Below, piece by piece: positions 5,873 to 6,156 of a stretch of 6,156 nucleotides of DNA. Each line of letters begins with the position of its first letter. Within the stretch, counting starts at the first letter, position 1. Source of the stretch: an uncultured Catenibacterium sp. GTDB taxonomy: Bacteria; Bacillota_I; Bacilli_A; Erysipelotrichales; Coprobacillaceae. The stretch spans positions 1 through 6,156 of the forward strand of contig NZ_UQGV01000095.1 of NCBI RefSeq assembly GCF_900540665.1. Reading direction: 5' to 3'. The notes under the pieces are model-generated. The model had not been told where the DNA came from. It saw only the letters and a program-made list of their open reading frames with translations, and searched no databases. The position numbers and the translations under genes were made by a program.

Positions 5873-5897
5873 AAAAGAAGCCTCGGCTTCTTTTTTT
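5873..5897. terminator. Rho-independent terminator shared by the dipeptidase and LURP-one-related genes
   Basis: AAAAGAAGC (5873-5881) pairs with GCTTCTTTT (5886-5894) around a CTCG loop, and the plus strand continues as an unbroken run of seven T (5891-5897). It begins two bases after the dipeptidase stop. On the minus strand the same hairpin follows directly after the stop codon of the converging gene and runs into TTTTCTTAT, so it can end both transcripts. Confidence 0.9.
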
Positions 5898-6156
5898 AGT
5901 TATTTGATGCTGAACACTTTTCAGCATCAATTGCCAGTACAACAAGCAATGCATAAAGTGCATCCTGGCTATTATGAACATCAATGACATAGACATCTGT
6001 AAAATGAAATAATTCTTTTGATATAGTCGCAATTTCATGATGAGAATCACTTATAGTATAATTCCAGTTCATGAAATCTCCATCAACAGACCAGTCGTTA
6101 AATTCTAGGACATATTTAGGAAATAAGAAACTGATTTTCTTTTGGAATGAACCTAT
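5896..6156 (-). CDS. LURP-one-related / YxjI family protein (C-terminal part, runs off right edge)
   Basis: The last 86 residues of the gene are present, and the start lies beyond the window. The frame begins IGSFQKKISFLFPKYVLEFN and continues through DWSVDGDFMNWNYTI, EIATISKELFHFTDVYVIDV and ALYALLVVLAIDAEKCSASNN. The order 'pkY.le..dW.v.Gdf....y.i', 'ia.IsKe.f.ftD.Y.idv' and a hydrophobic 'alvvlaID' helix near the end is the pattern of the LURP-one-related (DUF567, Tubby C-terminal-like barrel) family, which includes Bacillus YxjI. Those proteins form a beta barrel around a central hydrophobic helix; their bacterial role is not established. The gene converges on the dipeptidase gene, and its TAA stop (5898-5896) lies at the edge of the shared terminator. 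Confidence 0.72.
   Translation of the reverse strand: MGSFQKKISFLFPKYVLEFNDWSVDGDFMNWNYTISDSHHEIATISKELFHFTDVYVIDVHNSQDALYALLVVLAIDAEKCSASNN
5904..5930. repeat. 11-bp inverted repeat in the 3' coding end of the LURP-one-related gene
   Basis: TTGATGCTGAA (5904-5914) and TTCAGCATCAA (5920-5930) form a perfect 11-bp stem with a 5-base loop. It lies inside the coding sequence for the last residues (IDAEKCSAS) of the minus-strand gene, a few bases from its stop codon and just beyond the intrinsic terminator. Neither strand has a T-run directly after it, so it is not a terminator in itself. It could stabilise the 3' end of the mRNA or act as a backup stem. Confidence 0.6.

Noticed and set aside
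5763..6050. Minus-strand open frame of 95 codons across the dipeptidase end and terminator
   Set aside because: It runs through the terminator hairpin and competes with the recognisable LURP-one-related frame on the same strand, which has the conserved motifs.

Overview
The window looks like chromosome from a low-GC, Gram-positive gut-type Firmicute. The composition is AT-rich, the Shine-Dalgarno sites are strong (AAGGAGG, GGGAGGG), the -10 boxes are sigma-A-like, there is a cre-like CcpA site, and the protein families are typical of Firmicutes. Codon use and gene content would suit an Erysipelotrichia-like organism, but that placement is inference. No RNA gene, CRISPR array, insertion sequence or phage gene is visible. 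About 92% of the window is coding.

Layout, left to right. (1) Bases 1-326, minus strand: the first 108 residues of a PTS membrane permease of the lactose/cellobiose IIC type, running off the left edge. (2) Bases 327-640: a divergent intergenic region. It holds the control region of the PTS gene (two candidate promoters, a near-consensus cre site and a hairpin beside the ribosome binding site) and the start signals of the next gene. (3) Bases 641-2698, plus strand: a full-length EF-G paralogue (685 aa) whose GTPase motifs depart from canonical EF-G at two important positions. (4) A hairpin terminator lies at 2701-2735, shared between convergent genes. (5) Bases 2736-4296, minus strand: a two-gene unit of an ECF-type sigma factor followed by an overlapping membrane protein that is very probably its anti-sigma factor. 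(6) Bases 4297-4410: a compact divergent promoter region. It holds an ECF-style promoter facing the sigma gene, a perfect 12-bp palindrome, and a TATAAT box facing right. (7) Bases 4411-5871, plus strand: a cytoplasmic C69-family dipeptidase, followed by a second convergent terminator at 5873-5897. (8) Bases 5896-6156, minus strand: the last 86 residues of a LURP-one-related (YxjI/Tubby-C2-like) protein, running off the right edge.

How they fit together. These appear to be separate transcription units, not one pathway. The only clear functional pair is the sigma/anti-sigma module. Its own upstream region has a TGCAAC-N17-CGTA promoter, so positive autoregulation with anti-sigma feedback is the natural model. 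The anti-sigma candidate has a short cytoplasmic segment, one membrane helix and a large extracytoplasmic domain of repeated beta-type segments, so it may sense something outside the cell. The ligand and the regulon are unknown. The sequence shows no clear evidence of a wholly new multi-gene system. The strongest leads are this sigma module and the degenerate-motif EF-G paralogue.
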